Source: Clostridia bacterium (GTDB lineage Bacteria > Bacillota > Clostridia > UBA1212). Taken from it: 64,000 nt of DNA. The position numbers were made by a program, and so were the translations under genes. Location: assembly GCA_017444825.1 (NCBI GenBank), contig JAFSVU010000027.1, positions 38,256 to 102,255 on the forward strand, written 5' to 3'. Position 1 is the first letter of the stretch, and the number at the start of each line of letters is the position of its first letter. Under the pieces are notes generated by a model. The model saw only the letters and a program-made list of their open reading frames with translations. It ran no database searches and was not told the DNA's origin. Positions 17,026-26,945 of the stretch are shown here, piece after piece.

Positions 17026-18981
17026 ATGCTGACTTTTTTACACGATTCACGGCTTGAGACCTTCAGAACACCCTTCGGTGCGGTGCAGGCCGGCCAAAAA
17101 GTTACACTTAAGATCGAATGTCTGGAGGATGATATTGGCGATCCCGCCGAGGTCACCAAGGCAGAGCTCTTTGTGCGCTTCTTTTCCTCCAAGGACGAGA
17201 CCGAGACAGACGATTTTTCACCCGAAATATCCTCGATACCCTTAAAGGCGTCACCGATGACGCTCACCGAAACAAAATACGGGAAAAGATACAAGGCGGT
17301 ATACGAGTGCTGCGTCTCCGCCGATGTGCCCGGCGTCATTTTCTACGGCTTCAGGTTCACGGTCAAGGAAAAAGGAAGAGAGATACCGCTGTTTTACGGA
17401 AACAACGAAGATCTTACAGGCGGGGAGGGCTCCTGCAGAGAGGGCACGGACGGCCCATGCTATTCGATCACGTGCTACAGAAAGGGCCTTAAGACTCCCG
17501 ACTGGTACAAAAAGTCTGTCATATATCAGATATTCCCGGACAGATTTGCCAAGGGCTACGATGCCCTGGCTCAGAACAAGCCGAATTCATTCATGTACGG
17601 CACCTGGGACGACCTTCCCATGTACGTGAAGGACGCTGACAACAACATCCTGCGCTGGGATTTCCACGGAGGTAATCTCGCGGGAATATCGGAAAAGCTC
17701 CCGTATATCGAGGACCTCGGTGCCAATGCCATCTACCTGAACCCCATATTCAGATCCCAGAGCAACCACCGTTACGACACGGAGGACTATATGCACGTGG
17801 ACGGCCTTCTCGGGGGCGATCCCGCCTTTGACCTGCTTCTCTACGTGTGCTCAAAAAACAATATCCGCATCATTCTGGACGGCGTGTTCAGCCACACCGG
17901 CGCGGACAGCATCTATTTTGACAAGAACGGACGCTTCGGAGGAGGCGCCTACAAGAACCCCTCGTCAAAGTACAGAAACTGGTACAGATTCTCGGAAGAG
18001 ACCGACGATAAATACGACTGCTGGTGGGGCGTTGACGTGCTTCCGAACGTAAACGAGCTGGCCCCGGGATATATGGATTTTATCGCAAAAGACGACGATT
18101 CCGTGATCCGTCACTGGCTGAGAAAGGGCGTTTCAGGCTTCAGACTTGACGTGGCCGACGAGCTGCCCGACAAGTTCATCAAGGAGCTGGCATCAGCCTG
18201 CGTTGAGACGTCCGAAGAGACGGGTGATCAGCCTGTGATCCTGGGCGAGGTCTGGGAGGACGCGTCCACCAAGGTCAGCTACGGAAAGCTCCGCTCCTAT
18301 TTCACTGAGCGTGAGCTCCACACCGTCACCGACTACCCATTCAGGAATATCCTTCTTTCGTTCTTTAAAGGCGAGGAGAGCGGGAAAAAATCGAGCGCCA
18401 GGTTCCTTTCCCTGAAGGAAAACTACCCCCGGGAGAACTTTTACGCGCTGACCAATATGACCGGCAGCCACGACGTGCCCCGCCTCATGACCGAGATGCT
18501 GAAGGCCGCAGGCGGCCGCAGGACCCTCGCCAGGAGATTCGTGACCCTTTACGCCACCGTGATGTTCACGTACCCCGGCGTGCCTATGATATACTACGGC
18601 GATGAGACCTGCCTTGAGGGCGGTGAGGATCCCGACAACCGCCGCACGTACCCCTGGGGACGGGAGGACAAGAACATGATCTCCGTCTTCAAGAAACTTG
18701 CGGCCATGAGAAAAGAGAACAAATGCCTCACCCTGGGCGAGCTGGAGTTTATCGATGCCGGGGAAGACGCAATCTGCTATGTAAGATCTCTCGGTGATGA
18801 AAAGATCGCGGTCATAGTGTCCCGTGATTCCGAGCCCGTATCAGAGATCGAGATCCGGCTTGAAACCGGAACCTACAGGCGCATTTCGGGAGGTCCCGAG
18901 GACGATATCATCGAAAGCACCCCCGGAAGCCGAACGGCGGTGACGCTTTACAACGGCTGTGCCGTTCTCAAAAAGGATTAA
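17026..18981 (+). CDS. GH13 alpha-amylase/neopullulanase-type glycosidase
   Basis: A 651-residue, apparently cytoplasmic enzyme without a signal peptide. Residues 1-125 form a beta-sandwich (CBM34-like) domain, followed by the (beta/alpha)8 barrel starting at SVIYQIFPDRF. The four GH13 regions are visible: DGVFSHTG, GFRLDVADE (nucleophile Asp375), GEVWED (acid/base Glu408) and GSHDVP (Asp483). A short C-terminal beta domain ends the chain. It probably trims or debranches alpha-glucans next to GlgP. The exact bond (alpha-1,4 or alpha-1,6) cannot be decided here. The following gene starts one base past its stop. Confidence 0.9.
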   Translation: MLTFLHDSRLETFRTPFGAVQAGQKVTLKIECLEDDIGDPAEVTKAELFVRFFSSKDETETDDFSPEISSIPLKASPMTLTETKYGKRYKAVYECCVSADVPGVIFYGFRFTVKEKGREIPLFYGNNEDLTGGEGSCREGTDGPCYSITCYRKGLKTPDWYKKSVIYQIFPDRFAKGYDALAQNKPNSFMYGTWDDLPMYVKDADNNILRWDFHGGNLAGISEKLPYIEDLGANAIYLNPIFRSQSNHRYDTEDYMHVDGLLGGDPAFDLLLYVCSKNNIRIILDGVFSHTGADSIYFDKNGRFGGGAYKNPSSKYRNWYRFSEETDDKYDCWWGVDVLPNVNELAPGYMDFIAKDDDSVIRHWLRKGVSGFRLDVADELPDKFIKELASACVETSEETGDQPVILGEVWEDASTKVSYGKLRSYFTERELHTVTDYPFRNILLSFFKGEESGKKSSARFLSLKENYPRENFYALTNMTGSHDVPRLMTEMLKAAGGRRTLARRFVTLYATVMFTYPGVPMIYYGDETCLEGGEDPDNRRTYPWGREDKNMISVFKKLAAMRKENKCLTLGELEFIDAGEDAICYVRSLGDEKIAVIVSRDSEPVSEIEIRLETGTYRRISGGPEDDIIESTPGSRTAVTLYNGCAVLKKD

Positions 18982-18982
18982 C

Positions 18983-19798
18983 ATGATCATTGATTTTCAC
19001 ACCCATTGTTACCCCGATAAAATAGCCGAAAAAGCGGTGGCGGGCCTCTCCGGCACAGGCGGGATAAGACCTTATACCAACGGCACCCTGGCAGGCCTTC
19101 TTGACCTTGAAAGATCCCAGGGTGTCTCCGCGTTCATCGTCAATAACATCGCCACCGACGGGAGGCGCATGCACAACGTGAACGACTTTGCGATCTCGAT
19201 AAACAGCGCCAACGTCATTGCCTTTGGGTCTGTCGCACCCTTTGAGGAGAGCTCCTTTGAAGAGCTTGAACGGCTCCGCGACAATGGCATCATCGGCGTC
19301 AAATTTCACCCCTATTTTCAGAATTTCTACGTGGACGACCCCAGGGTGATCCCCCTTTACGAGAAGATCCGGGAGCTTGGCCTGATCACTCTTTTTCACG
19401 CCGGCTCCGACATTTCATTTGACGACGTTGAAAGAGCGGAGCCGAAGAGACTGAAGGAGGCGGCTCTTGCCCTTGGCGCCGACAAAGGCTCGGACGTGAT
19501 ATTTGCCCATTGGGGCGCTTCCATGCAGTCGCAAAAGGTGCTTGACGAGCTCTGCGGCATGCCTGTGTATTTCGACACCGCCTTCGGCCTCGGCTACATA
19601 ACGGAAGCAGAAGCAAAAGCCATAATCAATGCCCACGGCGCAGACAGGATACTTTTCGGCAGCGACTGCCCCTGGAGCACGCCGGAAAGGGAGCTTGGCT
19701 TTATCCGGAGCCTGGGCCTTACCGATGAAGAATTTGCCGGAATAACCTATAAAAACGCCAAGGCGCTGCTTGGCAGGCATGAAGTCGACATCCGATAA
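18983..19798 (+). CDS. Amidohydrolase family (TIM-barrel) metal-dependent hydrolase
   Basis: A 271-residue protein of the amidohydrolase_2 type (COG2159). The metal motif DFHTH is at residues 4-8 with later KFHP, FHAG, IFAHWG and FGSDCPW motifs, which supply the His and Asp ligands. The start at ATG 18983 follows AAAAGGATTA and puts DFHTH at the expected position; a longer frame from 18959 lies in the GH13 gene. Substrates of the family range from decarboxylated aromatics to cyclic amides. It ends the glycogen operon by position, though its link to glycogen is unclear. Confidence 0.82.
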   Translation: MIIDFHTHCYPDKIAEKAVAGLSGTGGIRPYTNGTLAGLLDLERSQGVSAFIVNNIATDGRRMHNVNDFAISINSANVIAFGSVAPFEESSFEELERLRDNGIIGVKFHPYFQNFYVDDPRVIPLYEKIRELGLITLFHAGSDISFDDVERAEPKRLKEAALALGADKGSDVIFAHWGASMQSQKVLDELCGMPVYFDTAFGLGYITEAEAKAIINAHGADRILFGSDCPWSTPERELGFIRSLGLTDEEFAGITYKNAKALLGRHEVDIR

Positions 19799-19805
19799 CC
19801 TTGTT

Positions 19806-19925
19806 GCCTGATGCTTATTACCTCTTACCTTTTACTTATTACTTGAGCGGAACTCCTTGCATTTCACCAATTACCTCTTACCTAATACCTATTACCTTGA
19901 GCGGCACCCCCTTTTACCCAAGGCG
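19806..19925 (-). repeat. Dispersed GTAATAAGTAAGAGG / GGTGCCGCTCAAG repeat, copy 1 (inverted)
   Basis: Read on the minus strand, it shows GGGTGCCGCTCAAGGTAATA, a run of GTAAGAGGTAAT-type units, GTTCCGCTCAAGTAATAAG and a second run of GTAAAAGGTAAGAGGTAATAA. The same blocks recur at 44358-44572, 54826-55004 and 63330-63505 on the + strand. It lies between the end of the glycogen operon and the frr promoter and holds no gene. Confidence 0.8.
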
Positions 19926-19949
19926 GCCCACCCTTTAACCTTAAGCGTC

Positions 19950-19978
19950 TTTACATTTCCCCACTTTTGTGGTATATT
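19950..19978 (+). promoter_or_regulatory. Promoter of frr
   Basis: TTTACA (19950-19955), 17 bases, TATATT (19973-19978), with TGTGG just before the -10. The frr ATG is 53 bases downstream behind AGGGGGAATGACAGC. Confidence 0.75.
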
Positions 19979-20031
19979 CAGTGAGAAAAAACTGAGCGCA
20001 CGGCTCGAATACATACAGGGGGAATGACAGC

Positions 20032-20592
20032 ATGATCGATAAAAAAGAATATGACGTATATACATCAAAAATGGATAAGACCATCAGCCTTCTCACAGAG
20101 GAACTGGCGGAGATCAGAGCGGGAAGAGCCAACCCCGCGGTGCTTAACAAGATCACGGTCGATTACTACGGAACAGAGACTCCCATTCCTCAGGTTGGAA
20201 ACGTAAGCGTGCCTGAAGCGAGACTGCTCGTCTTCACGCCCTGGGAAGCCAAGATGCTCAAAGAAGTGGAGAGGGCTATCCTCAAATCCGATCTCGGTAT
20301 CAATCCTTCCAACGACGGAAAATCCATAAAGCTGATATTCCCGGCCCTCACCGAAGAGAGACGTCTTGATCTGGCGAAACAGGTCAGAAAGATGGGTGAG
20401 GATGCGAAGGTTGCCATCCGTTCCATAAGACGTGATGCTGTGGAATACTTCAAGAACCAGAAAAAGAAGAGCGTCATCACCGAAGACGATCAGAAGCAGT
20501 CGGAAAAGGACATCCAGCAGTTTACCGATAAGCATATCGAGGAGATCGATAAGATCGTATCCCGCAAGGACAAGGAACTCATGGAACTGTGA
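20032..20592 (+). CDS. frr: Ribosome recycling factor
   Basis: RRF (186 residues, the standard length) splits post-termination ribosomes together with EF-G. It shows ELAEIRAGRANPAVL, YYGTETPIPQVGNVSVPEARLL, DLGINPSNDGKSIKLIFPALTEERR and the C-terminal DKHIEEIDKIVSRKDKELMEL, matching the family end to end. The common upstream partner pyrH is missing here; instead frr has its own promoter. uppS follows after a 154-base gap with a long hairpin. Confidence 0.98.
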   Translation: MIDKKEYDVYTSKMDKTISLLTEELAEIRAGRANPAVLNKITVDYYGTETPIPQVGNVSVPEARLLVFTPWEAKMLKEVERAILKSDLGINPSNDGKSIKLIFPALTEERRLDLAKQVRKMGEDAKVAIRSIRRDAVEYFKNQKKKSVITEDDQKQSEKDIQQFTDKHIEEIDKIVSRKDKELMEL

Positions 20593-20670
20593 TCCGGAAG
20601 GACTGCGGAGCTTTGGTGTATTATCACCCGTGAGGCAGGGTTGGAACAACGTGCGACGGGTAAAACCAAT

Positions 20671-20723
20671 ACGAAATGACAAGCTGTATGCGGTTCCGTG
20701 ACCTGCTCAGCCTGTCATTTTCG
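20671..20723 (+). terminator. Long hairpin between frr and uppS
   Basis: ACGAAATGACA (20671-20681) faces TGTCATTTTCGT (20712-20723) with one bulged base, extended by GCTG/CAGC inside. TCGTTTTG follows, so it could act as a terminator or attenuator between cotranscribed genes. Confidence 0.55.
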
Positions 20724-20746
20724 TTTTGTATAAAGGATAGGTCAAA

Positions 20747-21499
20747 ATGGCTTCAAACAAAAAAATGAAGAAGGCTGCGGACATTGGCGACGACTTGAGC
20801 CGCGGTGTCGTTTCTCTTGCGATAATCCCGGACGGAAACCGCCGGTGGGCGAAAAAAAGGCTGCTGCCGGCGATATCGGGCCATGCGGAAGGCGCCGAGA
20901 ACTTCAAACGGACGATAAGAGCCTGCTCGGACAGGGGCATCAGGTACCTTACGTTTTATGCTTTTTCTACGGAAAACTGGAAGAGAAGCGAGCAGGAAGT
21001 CACTGGGCTCATGAAGCTCTTTTCGGACTATATGGAGAATTTCATAAACGACCCGGATGACGGCGGAAGAGACCTCAGGCTGAGAGTCATTGGCGACAGA
21101 GAGGGGCTCTCTGAGAGGATACTCAGCGACATAAAAAAGATAGAGCAGCTGACCGCGGATAAAAAAGGTTTGACGGTTAACATCTGCATCAGCTACGGCT
21201 CGAGAGACGAGATCACAAGATCCGTCAGGGACCTTTGCAGAAAAGCTGCGGAGGGGAGCCTCGACCCGGAGAAGGTGGACGAGGAGATGATAGGTAAGGG
21301 GCTTTACGCGCCGGATACGCCGGATCCCGACCTTATCATAAGGACCTCCGGGGAGCTTAGGCTCAGCAATTTCCTCCTCTGGCAGGCGGCCTATTCAGAG
21401 TTCTATTTTGCGGACTGCTTCTGGCCTGATTTCAGCGAAGCGGAGCTTGATAAAGCCCTTGACGAATTCGGCAGGCGAAAGAGAAGGTACGGCGCCTGA
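20747..21499 (+). CDS. uppS: Isoprenyl transferase (undecaprenyl diphosphate synthase)
   Basis: UppS (250 residues) condenses FPP with eight IPP to make the C55 lipid carrier for cell-wall synthesis. The IIPDGNRRWAKKR motif holds the catalytic Asp29, followed by YLTFYAFSTENWKR, the LRVIGD block and the C-terminal PDLIIRTSGELRLSNFLLWQAAYSEFYF signature. Ribosome site AAAGGATAGG precedes the ATG. A perfect hairpin follows the gene. Confidence 0.97.
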   Translation: MASNKKMKKAADIGDDLSRGVVSLAIIPDGNRRWAKKRLLPAISGHAEGAENFKRTIRACSDRGIRYLTFYAFSTENWKRSEQEVTGLMKLFSDYMENFINDPDDGGRDLRLRVIGDREGLSERILSDIKKIEQLTADKKGLTVNICISYGSRDEITRSVRDLCRKAAEGSLDPEKVDEEMIGKGLYAPDTPDPDLIIRTSGELRLSNFLLWQAAYSEFYFADCFWPDFSEAELDKALDEFGRRKRRYGA

Positions 21500-21511
21500 T
21501 CTTTGGATTTT

Positions 21512-21534
21512 AAGGCGGTTTTTAGCACCGCCTT
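21512..21534 (+). terminator. Terminator-like hairpin after uppS
   Basis: AAGGCGGT (21512-21519) and ACCGCCTT (21527-21534) form a perfect eight-base stem with loop TTTTAGC. The T tail after the stem is lacking; the next 60 bases are AT-rich and could hold the cdsA promoter, though no clear -35/-10 pair was found. Confidence 0.5.
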
Positions 21535-21633
21535 GGCGCTAAATTATATTTAAATATATTTTAATGTTTTTGTGATAAATACATTGCGGCATATTGGTTC
21601 ATATAAGAACTTGGCTATGGGATCGGAGACATT

Positions 21634-22473
21634 ATGAAAGCAAGAATTATTACTGGTGTCATTGTCGGATCTGCGGCTCTGGCGGCAATAATCCTTGGCG
21701 GATACTTCTTTGGCGGGCTTATTATTGCGGCGGCCGGCATTGGCGTCTTTGAATTTGTCAGAGCGCTCAAAAACGGAGGGAAGAATCCCGCGATCTCGCC
21801 TGCAGTGATGATATTCCTGGCGCTTCCCGCATATTTGTTCTCAAAGGTTAAGGGACCGTTCAACCTGGTGTTTACGGACAGCGGGAAGAATCTGTTTCCG
21901 GCGGTTCTTTGTCTGGCTCTCATTGTTGCGGCGGCTGTGTTTGTCTTCGACCATAAGAAAAGGACTCTTGAGGATTCCACGAGTCCGGTGTTCGGCGCTG
22001 TCTACATCGTGGGCATGCTCTGGTGCGGAATGGCTCTCCGTGAGCTTCCCGAAGGAATGCATCTCATCATAATGACGCTGATCGGATCGGTCATGTCCGA
22101 CACCTGTGCTTTCGCGATAGGCAGTCTGCTTGGCAAGAAGAAGCTCTGCCCCGACATCAGCCCCAAGAAGACCGTTGAAGGCATGTGGGGAGGCTTCGTG
22201 GGCGGCGCCCTGGGTCTGGTGATATACGGATTGGTTTTGTTCCTTCTTCACATCGACACCGGGATACCGTTCTGGTTCTGCCCCATACTTGGCGCATTGG
22301 TTTCGTTTGTGAGCCAGGCCGGGGACCTCTTTATGTCGGCTGTGAAAAGACAGTGCGGCATCAAGGATTTCGGAAAGATACTTCCGGGACACGGCGGCGT
22401 ACTCGACAGGATCGACTCATATCTCCCCTCGTTTGCGGTGACTTATTTCATCGTCACGCTGATCTTCGGCTAA
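21634..22473 (+). CDS. cdsA: Phosphatidate cytidylyltransferase
   Basis: CdsA (279 residues) makes CDP-diacylglycerol from phosphatidate and CTP. It is a polytopic membrane protein; the family signature appears as SDTCAFAIGSLLGKKKLCPDISPKKTVEG and the C-terminal SQAGDLFMSAVKRQCGIKDFGKILPGHGGVLDRIDS. A GGAGAC ribosome site precedes the ATG. dxr starts four bases after its stop. The order uppS-cdsA-dxr-rseP-ispG is widely conserved. Confidence 0.97.
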   Translation: MKARIITGVIVGSAALAAIILGGYFFGGLIIAAAGIGVFEFVRALKNGGKNPAISPAVMIFLALPAYLFSKVKGPFNLVFTDSGKNLFPAVLCLALIVAAAVFVFDHKKRTLEDSTSPVFGAVYIVGMLWCGMALRELPEGMHLIIMTLIGSVMSDTCAFAIGSLLGKKKLCPDISPKKTVEGMWGGFVGGALGLVIYGLVLFLLHIDTGIPFWFCPILGALVSFVSQAGDLFMSAVKRQCGIKDFGKILPGHGGVLDRIDSYLPSFAVTYFIVTLIFG

Positions 22474-22477
22474 AAAC

Positions 22478-23626
22478 ATGAAAAATATCGGTATTATAGG
22501 GTCCACGGGATCCATTGGAACACAGTCTCTTGAGGTGATCCGGGAGCTAAACGGTTTGGTGCCGGGCAGCTTCCGTATTTCGGCTTTAGCCTGTGGCAAA
22601 AGGATAGAGGCGGCGGCTTCACAGGCCAGGGAATTCGGCGTCAGGCTTCTTTGCACCGCGGAAAAAGAGGATGCCGAAAAGCTGAAGGAGCTCCTTTGGG
22701 ACATGAAGCCCGAGGTGCTCTGGGGAAGGGAAGGCCTAAACGAGATAGCGGGCAGCGATATGGATATGCTGGTCACGGCTATAGTGGGTATGGCCGGGAT
22801 CGAGCCGACCCTTAAGGCTATCGAACGGGGCACCGACATCGCCCTTGCAAACAAAGAGACACTGGTGGCGGCGGGAGAAATAGTCATGCGGGAGGCGGGA
22901 AAGAAGGGCGTTTCGATCCTTCCCGTGGACAGCGAGCATTCCGCGGTGTTCCAGTGCATGCAGGGCATAAAGAGGGAAGAGCTTGAAAAGATCATACTCA
23001 CCTGCTCCGGCGGACCATTCAGAACATACCCCAAGGAAAAGCTCTCCGGAGTGACGCCAAAGATGGCTCTCGGCCATCCCACCTGGAACATGGGCGGGAA
23101 AATAACAGTGGATTCCGCCACTTTGATGAACAAGGGGCTGGAGGTGATCGAGGCCGCCAGACTTTACAACATCGGTCTCAAGGACATTGAGGTGACGGTT
23201 CATCCCCAGAGCATCGTTCATTCCATGATAAAGACGAGGGACGGCGCCGTGCTGGCACAGCTTGGTTTCCCGTCCATGAAGCTCCCCATACAGTATGCTC
23301 TGACCTACCCGGAGAGGCTTCCCTGCAACGTGCCGGTCCTTGATTTCGAAAAAGGGCTATCCCTCACTTTCGAAAAACCGGACTGTGAAAAATTCCCCTG
23401 CCTCGGGCTTGCGATCGCAGCAGGCGAGGAGGGCGGGACCATGCCTGCGTGCATGAATGCGGCCAATGAAAAAGCGGTCAGAATGTTCCTGGGTGGCGCG
23501 GCAAAGTTTACAGATATCCCGATGATCGTGGAAAAGGCGATGAATGCTCACCGCACCATAAAAGATCCCACGGCGGAGGACGTTCTCAACGTGAGCGCCG
23601 AAACCTACGCCGCCGCAGGGCTTTGA
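22478..23626 (+). CDS. dxr: 1-deoxy-D-xylulose 5-phosphate reductoisomerase
   Basis: DXR (382 residues) converts DXP to MEP with NADPH, the second step of the non-mevalonate isoprenoid path. The NADPH loop GSTGSIGTQSLEV is at residues 8-20, and the substrate/metal site reads PVDSEHSAVFQC, SGGPFR and HPTWNMGGKITVDSATLMNKGLEVIEA. The product path feeds IspG two genes downstream and finally UppS upstream, so the cluster groups isoprenoid supply and use. Confidence 0.98.
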   Translation: MKNIGIIGSTGSIGTQSLEVIRELNGLVPGSFRISALACGKRIEAAASQAREFGVRLLCTAEKEDAEKLKELLWDMKPEVLWGREGLNEIAGSDMDMLVTAIVGMAGIEPTLKAIERGTDIALANKETLVAAGEIVMREAGKKGVSILPVDSEHSAVFQCMQGIKREELEKIILTCSGGPFRTYPKEKLSGVTPKMALGHPTWNMGGKITVDSATLMNKGLEVIEAARLYNIGLKDIEVTVHPQSIVHSMIKTRDGAVLAQLGFPSMKLPIQYALTYPERLPCNVPVLDFEKGLSLTFEKPDCEKFPCLGLAIAAGEEGGTMPACMNAANEKAVRMFLGGAAKFTDIPMIVEKAMNAHRTIKDPTAEDVLNVSAETYAAAGL

Positions 23627-23658
23627 AAGATTGAAAGCAATAACAAAACGGAGCGATT

Positions 23659-24969
23659 ATGTCAGTATTTCTCAGTATTTTAATTATGATCCTGATGCTC
23701 AGCGTGCTCACAATAGTGCACGAGTGGGGCCATTATATATGCGCGCGCATTTTCAAAGTCAAAGTCACGGAATTCTCCATTTTTATGGGGCCGAAGATAT
23801 TCCAGAGGACCGGAAAGAAGACCGGGACAAAGTTCACCATAAGGGCGATACCCCTTGGCGGATACTGCGCGTTCGAGGATGACAATGGCGACACCAGCTC
23901 CCCGGATTCTCTTTACGTTCAGAAATGGTGGAAGAGAGCCATCATATTCGCCGGCGGTGTGACGATGAATTTCATCCTTGCCTGGGTATTGGCGACGCTT
24001 ATAGTGGGCAGCGGCTTTTTCACAGACACCACCCTTGACCGCGTGAGTGAAGACTCCATCGCATATTTTGCGGGCATAAGAGAGGGCGACAGCCTTACAA
24101 AGTTTGACAGTCTTGACACCCTTACGGGCACTGATATCAACCTCGCATCCTACGGCATTAAGGACATGGATCCCTCCGACGAGGTGATGAGCTCCCATTA
24201 CACATTGGTTTATGACAGAAAAGGGACAAAGGCCACGTACGACATTTCCAAGAATATCAACTACGTAAAGGTCACCGGGGAAGTGGACGGTAAAGAGACC
24301 GAAGGACTGACTGTGGGCGACTACAGCTACAGGATACTCCGCACAGAGGGTGGAAAGACCACCGAATACTACTGCTTTGTAAAGGTCAACGGGATCTCGG
24401 ACGAGGGCGACAAGGCCTTCTGCACCGTAACCAAGAAAATCGACGGCGAAAGTGTTTCGGAGGCCGACGAGGAGATCACAGCCGAGAACTACTGCGCTCT
24501 CGGGAACAGCAGCTACCACGTGATAAACACAATGAATCCTTTCGTGCTTCTCGGAAGGGGCTTCCTTGAGATGATATCCATGATCAAATCGGTGTACGTA
24601 TCCCTCTGGTGGATAATAACCGGGAAGGTCGGCCTTGACGGGCTTGCGGGTCCCATTGGACTCACCGGCGTGGTCTCTGACGTGGTCAGCGCAAGCGCGG
24701 GCGTATCCATAAAGGTCATCACACTGGTCAATATGGCTGCTCTTATCAGCGCAAACCTTGGCGTCATCAATGCGCTCCCCATCCCGGGACTTGACGGAAG
24801 CCACCTGCTTTTCATCGTTATCGAGCTCATAAGGGGCGGAAAAAAGATACCGCCGAAATACCAGAACATCATTTCTTACGTCGGGCTTGCCCTTATGATA
24901 CTGCTGGCGGTGATCGTGGCCGGAAGCGACATAATCAAGCTCATACAGGGGGGCGGAGGCATTGGTTAA
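23659..24969 (+). CDS. rseP: RIP metalloprotease RseP (site-2 protease)
   Basis: A membrane-embedded zinc protease (436 residues) that cuts transmembrane substrates such as anti-sigma factors. HEWGH (residues 21-25) in the first helix binds zinc, and [15 protein letters not shown] near the C-terminus gives the third ligand. Between them lies a PDZ-type region ([18 protein letters not shown]) followed by an unusually large, hydrophilic insert (about 160-290) before the last membrane helices. It overlaps ispG by eight bases. Confidence 0.93.
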   Translation: MSVFLSILIMILMLSVLTIVHEWGHYICARIFKVKVTEFSIFMGPKIFQRTGKKTGTKFTIRAIPLGGYCAFEDDNGDTSSPDSLYVQKWWKRAIIFAGGVTMNFILAWVLATLIVGSGFFTDTTLDRVSEDSIAYFAGIREGDSLTKFDSLDTLTGTDINLASYGIKDMDPSDEVMSSHYTLVYDRKGTKATYDISKNINYVKVTGEVDGKETEGLTVGDYSYRILRTEGGKTTEYYCFVKVNGISDEGDKAFCTVTKKIDGESVSEADEEITAENYCALGNSSYHVINTMNPFVLLGRGFLEMISMIKSVYVSLWWIITGKVGLDGLAGPIGLTGVVSDVVSASAGVSIKVITLVNMAALISANLGVINALPIPGLDGSHLLFIVIELIRGGKKIPPKYQNIISYVGLALMILLAVIVAGSDIIKLIQGGGGIG

Positions 24970-26041
24970 GAGAACCGGAACAAGAGCCGTAAACTGCGGC
25001 GGCGTCATCATAGGCGGCGGCGCTCCCGTGAGCGTCCAGTCAATGACCAATACCAATACCCGCGACGTCTCAGCCACGGTGAGGCAGATCCTTGAGCTTG
25101 AGAAGGCCGGATGCGAGATCGTCAGGGTTGCGGTACCCGACGTGGCGGCGGCTGAGGCGGTCCGCGAGATCAAAAGGAAGATATACATACCTCTCGTATG
25201 CGACATTCATTTTGATTACAGGCTGGCTATAGCCTGCGTGGAGGGCGGCGCCGACAAGATAAGGATAAATCCCGGAAACATTGGCTCCGCGGAAAAGACT
25301 TTGGCGGTCACCGAAAAATGCAAGGCCGCGGGAGTTCCCATAAGGATAGGCGTAAACAGCGGGTCTGTGGAGCCGAAGCTCCTTGAAAAGTACGGCGGGC
25401 CCACGGCTCAGGCACTTTTTGAGAGCGCTGCGGGGCATGTCAGGCTCCTTGAAGAGGCGGATTTCCGGGATATAGTCATCTCGATAAAAGCCTCGGAGGT
25501 TATGACAGCCCTTGAAGCGTACAGGCTTGCCGCGGAGACCTTCGATTACCCCCTCCACGTGGGGATAACGGAGGCCGGAACGGTAAGGGGCGGAACTGTC
25601 AAGTCATGCGTGGGCCTCGGGGCGATCCTTTCCCTTGGAATAGGCGATACGGTGAGAGTGTCTCTTACGGGAGACCCGGTGGAGGAAGTCAGGGTTGCAA
25701 GAGAGGCCCTGAGAGCTCTGGGACTGGGCAAGGGAAAGATGGTGGATCTTACGTCCTGCCCCACCTGCGGAAGAACTCAGGTGGATCTTATCCCGATAGC
25801 CGAAAAGGTCGAAAGAGGCCTTGAGGCCATGGAAAACGAGGGCCTGTTCAAAAGGCCTGTGAAGATCGCCGTTATGGGGTGCGCGGTCAACGGCCCCGGC
25901 GAGGCCAGAGAGGCGGACGTGGGCATTGCCGGCGGAAAGGGCTTCTTCCTGGTGTTCGAAAACGGTGAGATCGTGGAAAAAATAGACGAAAAAGGCGCGG
26001 CGGACAAGTTCCTCGCCTATATCAGAAATAAATTCGAGTGA
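24962..26041 (+). CDS. ispG: 4-hydroxy-3-methylbut-2-enyl diphosphate synthase (flavodoxin)
   Basis: IspG (359 residues) is the [4Fe-4S] enzyme that reduces MEcPP to HMBPP. The N-terminal [37 protein letters not shown] and the cluster ligands in SCPTCGRTQ and [10 protein letters not shown] are visible. The start is TTG 24962, the only reasonable one near the conserved N-terminus; AGGGGGG at 24946-24952 is the likely ribosome site inside the end of rseP. This overlap suggests translational coupling. Confidence 0.96.
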   Translation: MVKRTGTRAVNCGGVIIGGGAPVSVQSMTNTNTRDVSATVRQILELEKAGCEIVRVAVPDVAAAEAVREIKRKIYIPLVCDIHFDYRLAIACVEGGADKIRINPGNIGSAEKTLAVTEKCKAAGVPIRIGVNSGSVEPKLLEKYGGPTAQALFESAAGHVRLLEEADFRDIVISIKASEVMTALEAYRLAAETFDYPLHVGITEAGTVRGGTVKSCVGLGAILSLGIGDTVRVSLTGDPVEEVRVAREALRALGLGKGKMVDLTSCPTCGRTQVDLIPIAEKVERGLEAMENEGLFKRPVKIAVMGCAVNGPGEAREADVGIAGGKGFFLVFENGEIVEKIDEKGAADKFLAYIRNKFE

Positions 26042-26059
26042 CATTGGAGATAAAAGAAA

Positions 26060-26893
26060 ATGAGTGAATCCTGCAATCATGATTGTGAAAACTGCGCGTC
26101 AAAGTGCGGCGATGCGGAAGGTCAGAAGAGCTTTCTTGCGCCGATGAACGCGCTCAGCGAAATAAAAAAGGTTATCGGAGTGGTCAGCGGTAAAGGCGGC
26201 GTGGGCAAATCCCTCGTCACGTCAATGCTCGCCGTTGAGATGAGAAGAAGAGGCTACAGCGTTGGCATACTTGACGCCGACATCACGGGCCCATCGATAC
26301 CGAAGCTTTTCGGCATCACCGGAAACGCCACGTCGGACAACATGGGAATATACCCGGTGCTTTCAAAAACCGGTGTGGAGGTCATGTCCGTAAACCTGCT
26401 TCTTGAGAACGATTCGGACCCCGTGATCTGGAGAGGCCCGGTCATCGCGGGAGCCGTGAAGCAGTTCTGGACTGACGTTGTCTGGGAGGACGTGGATTTT
26501 CTCTTCGTTGACATGCCTCCCGGAACAGGCGACGTGCCGCTTACGGTATTCCAGTCGCTTCCGGTGGACGGTATCATAGTCGTGACCTCGCCCCAGGAGC
26601 TGGTCTCCATGATCGTTGGCAAGGCCGTAAAAATGGCTGAAATAATGAACATTCCGGTGCTCGGCATCGTGGAAAACATGTCCTACTTCGTCTGCCCTGA
26701 CTGCGGCTCAAAGCACAGTATATTCGGAGACAGCAACGTGGAAAAGACTGCAAAAGAATTTAACATAACCAATGTCGCAAAGCTCCCCATCGACCCCAAG
26801 CTCGCCGCTGCCTGCGACAAGGGCATGATCGAGCTCTTTGAGTGCGACGCCATCGGGCCCGCTGCTGAGGCCGTTGAGAAGCTTATAAAGTAA
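26060..26893 (+). CDS. Mrp/NBP35-family iron-sulfur carrier ATPase
   Basis: A 277-residue P-loop protein of the Mrp/ApbC family, which holds and passes on [4Fe-4S] clusters. The deviant Walker A GKGGVGKS is at residues 44-51, LDADITGPSIPKLFG follows, then VDMPPGTGDVPLT and a CPDC pair near residue 213 that bridges the cluster between subunits. The N-terminus has an extra CNHDCENCASKC cluster (Cys5, 9, 12, 16), as in NBP35-type members. It sits directly after the Fe-S enzyme gene ispG. Confidence 0.93.
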   Translation: MSESCNHDCENCASKCGDAEGQKSFLAPMNALSEIKKVIGVVSGKGGVGKSLVTSMLAVEMRRRGYSVGILDADITGPSIPKLFGITGNATSDNMGIYPVLSKTGVEVMSVNLLLENDSDPVIWRGPVIAGAVKQFWTDVVWEDVDFLFVDMPPGTGDVPLTVFQSLPVDGIIVVTSPQELVSMIVGKAVKMAEIMNIPVLGIVENMSYFVCPDCGSKHSIFGDSNVEKTAKEFNITNVAKLPIDPKLAAACDKGMIELFECDAIGPAAEAVEKLIK

Positions 26894-26945
26894 CAGCATT
26901 GGCGATAAGACTGCCGCTTATTCCGGAAAGGAGATGAACCCTGCC

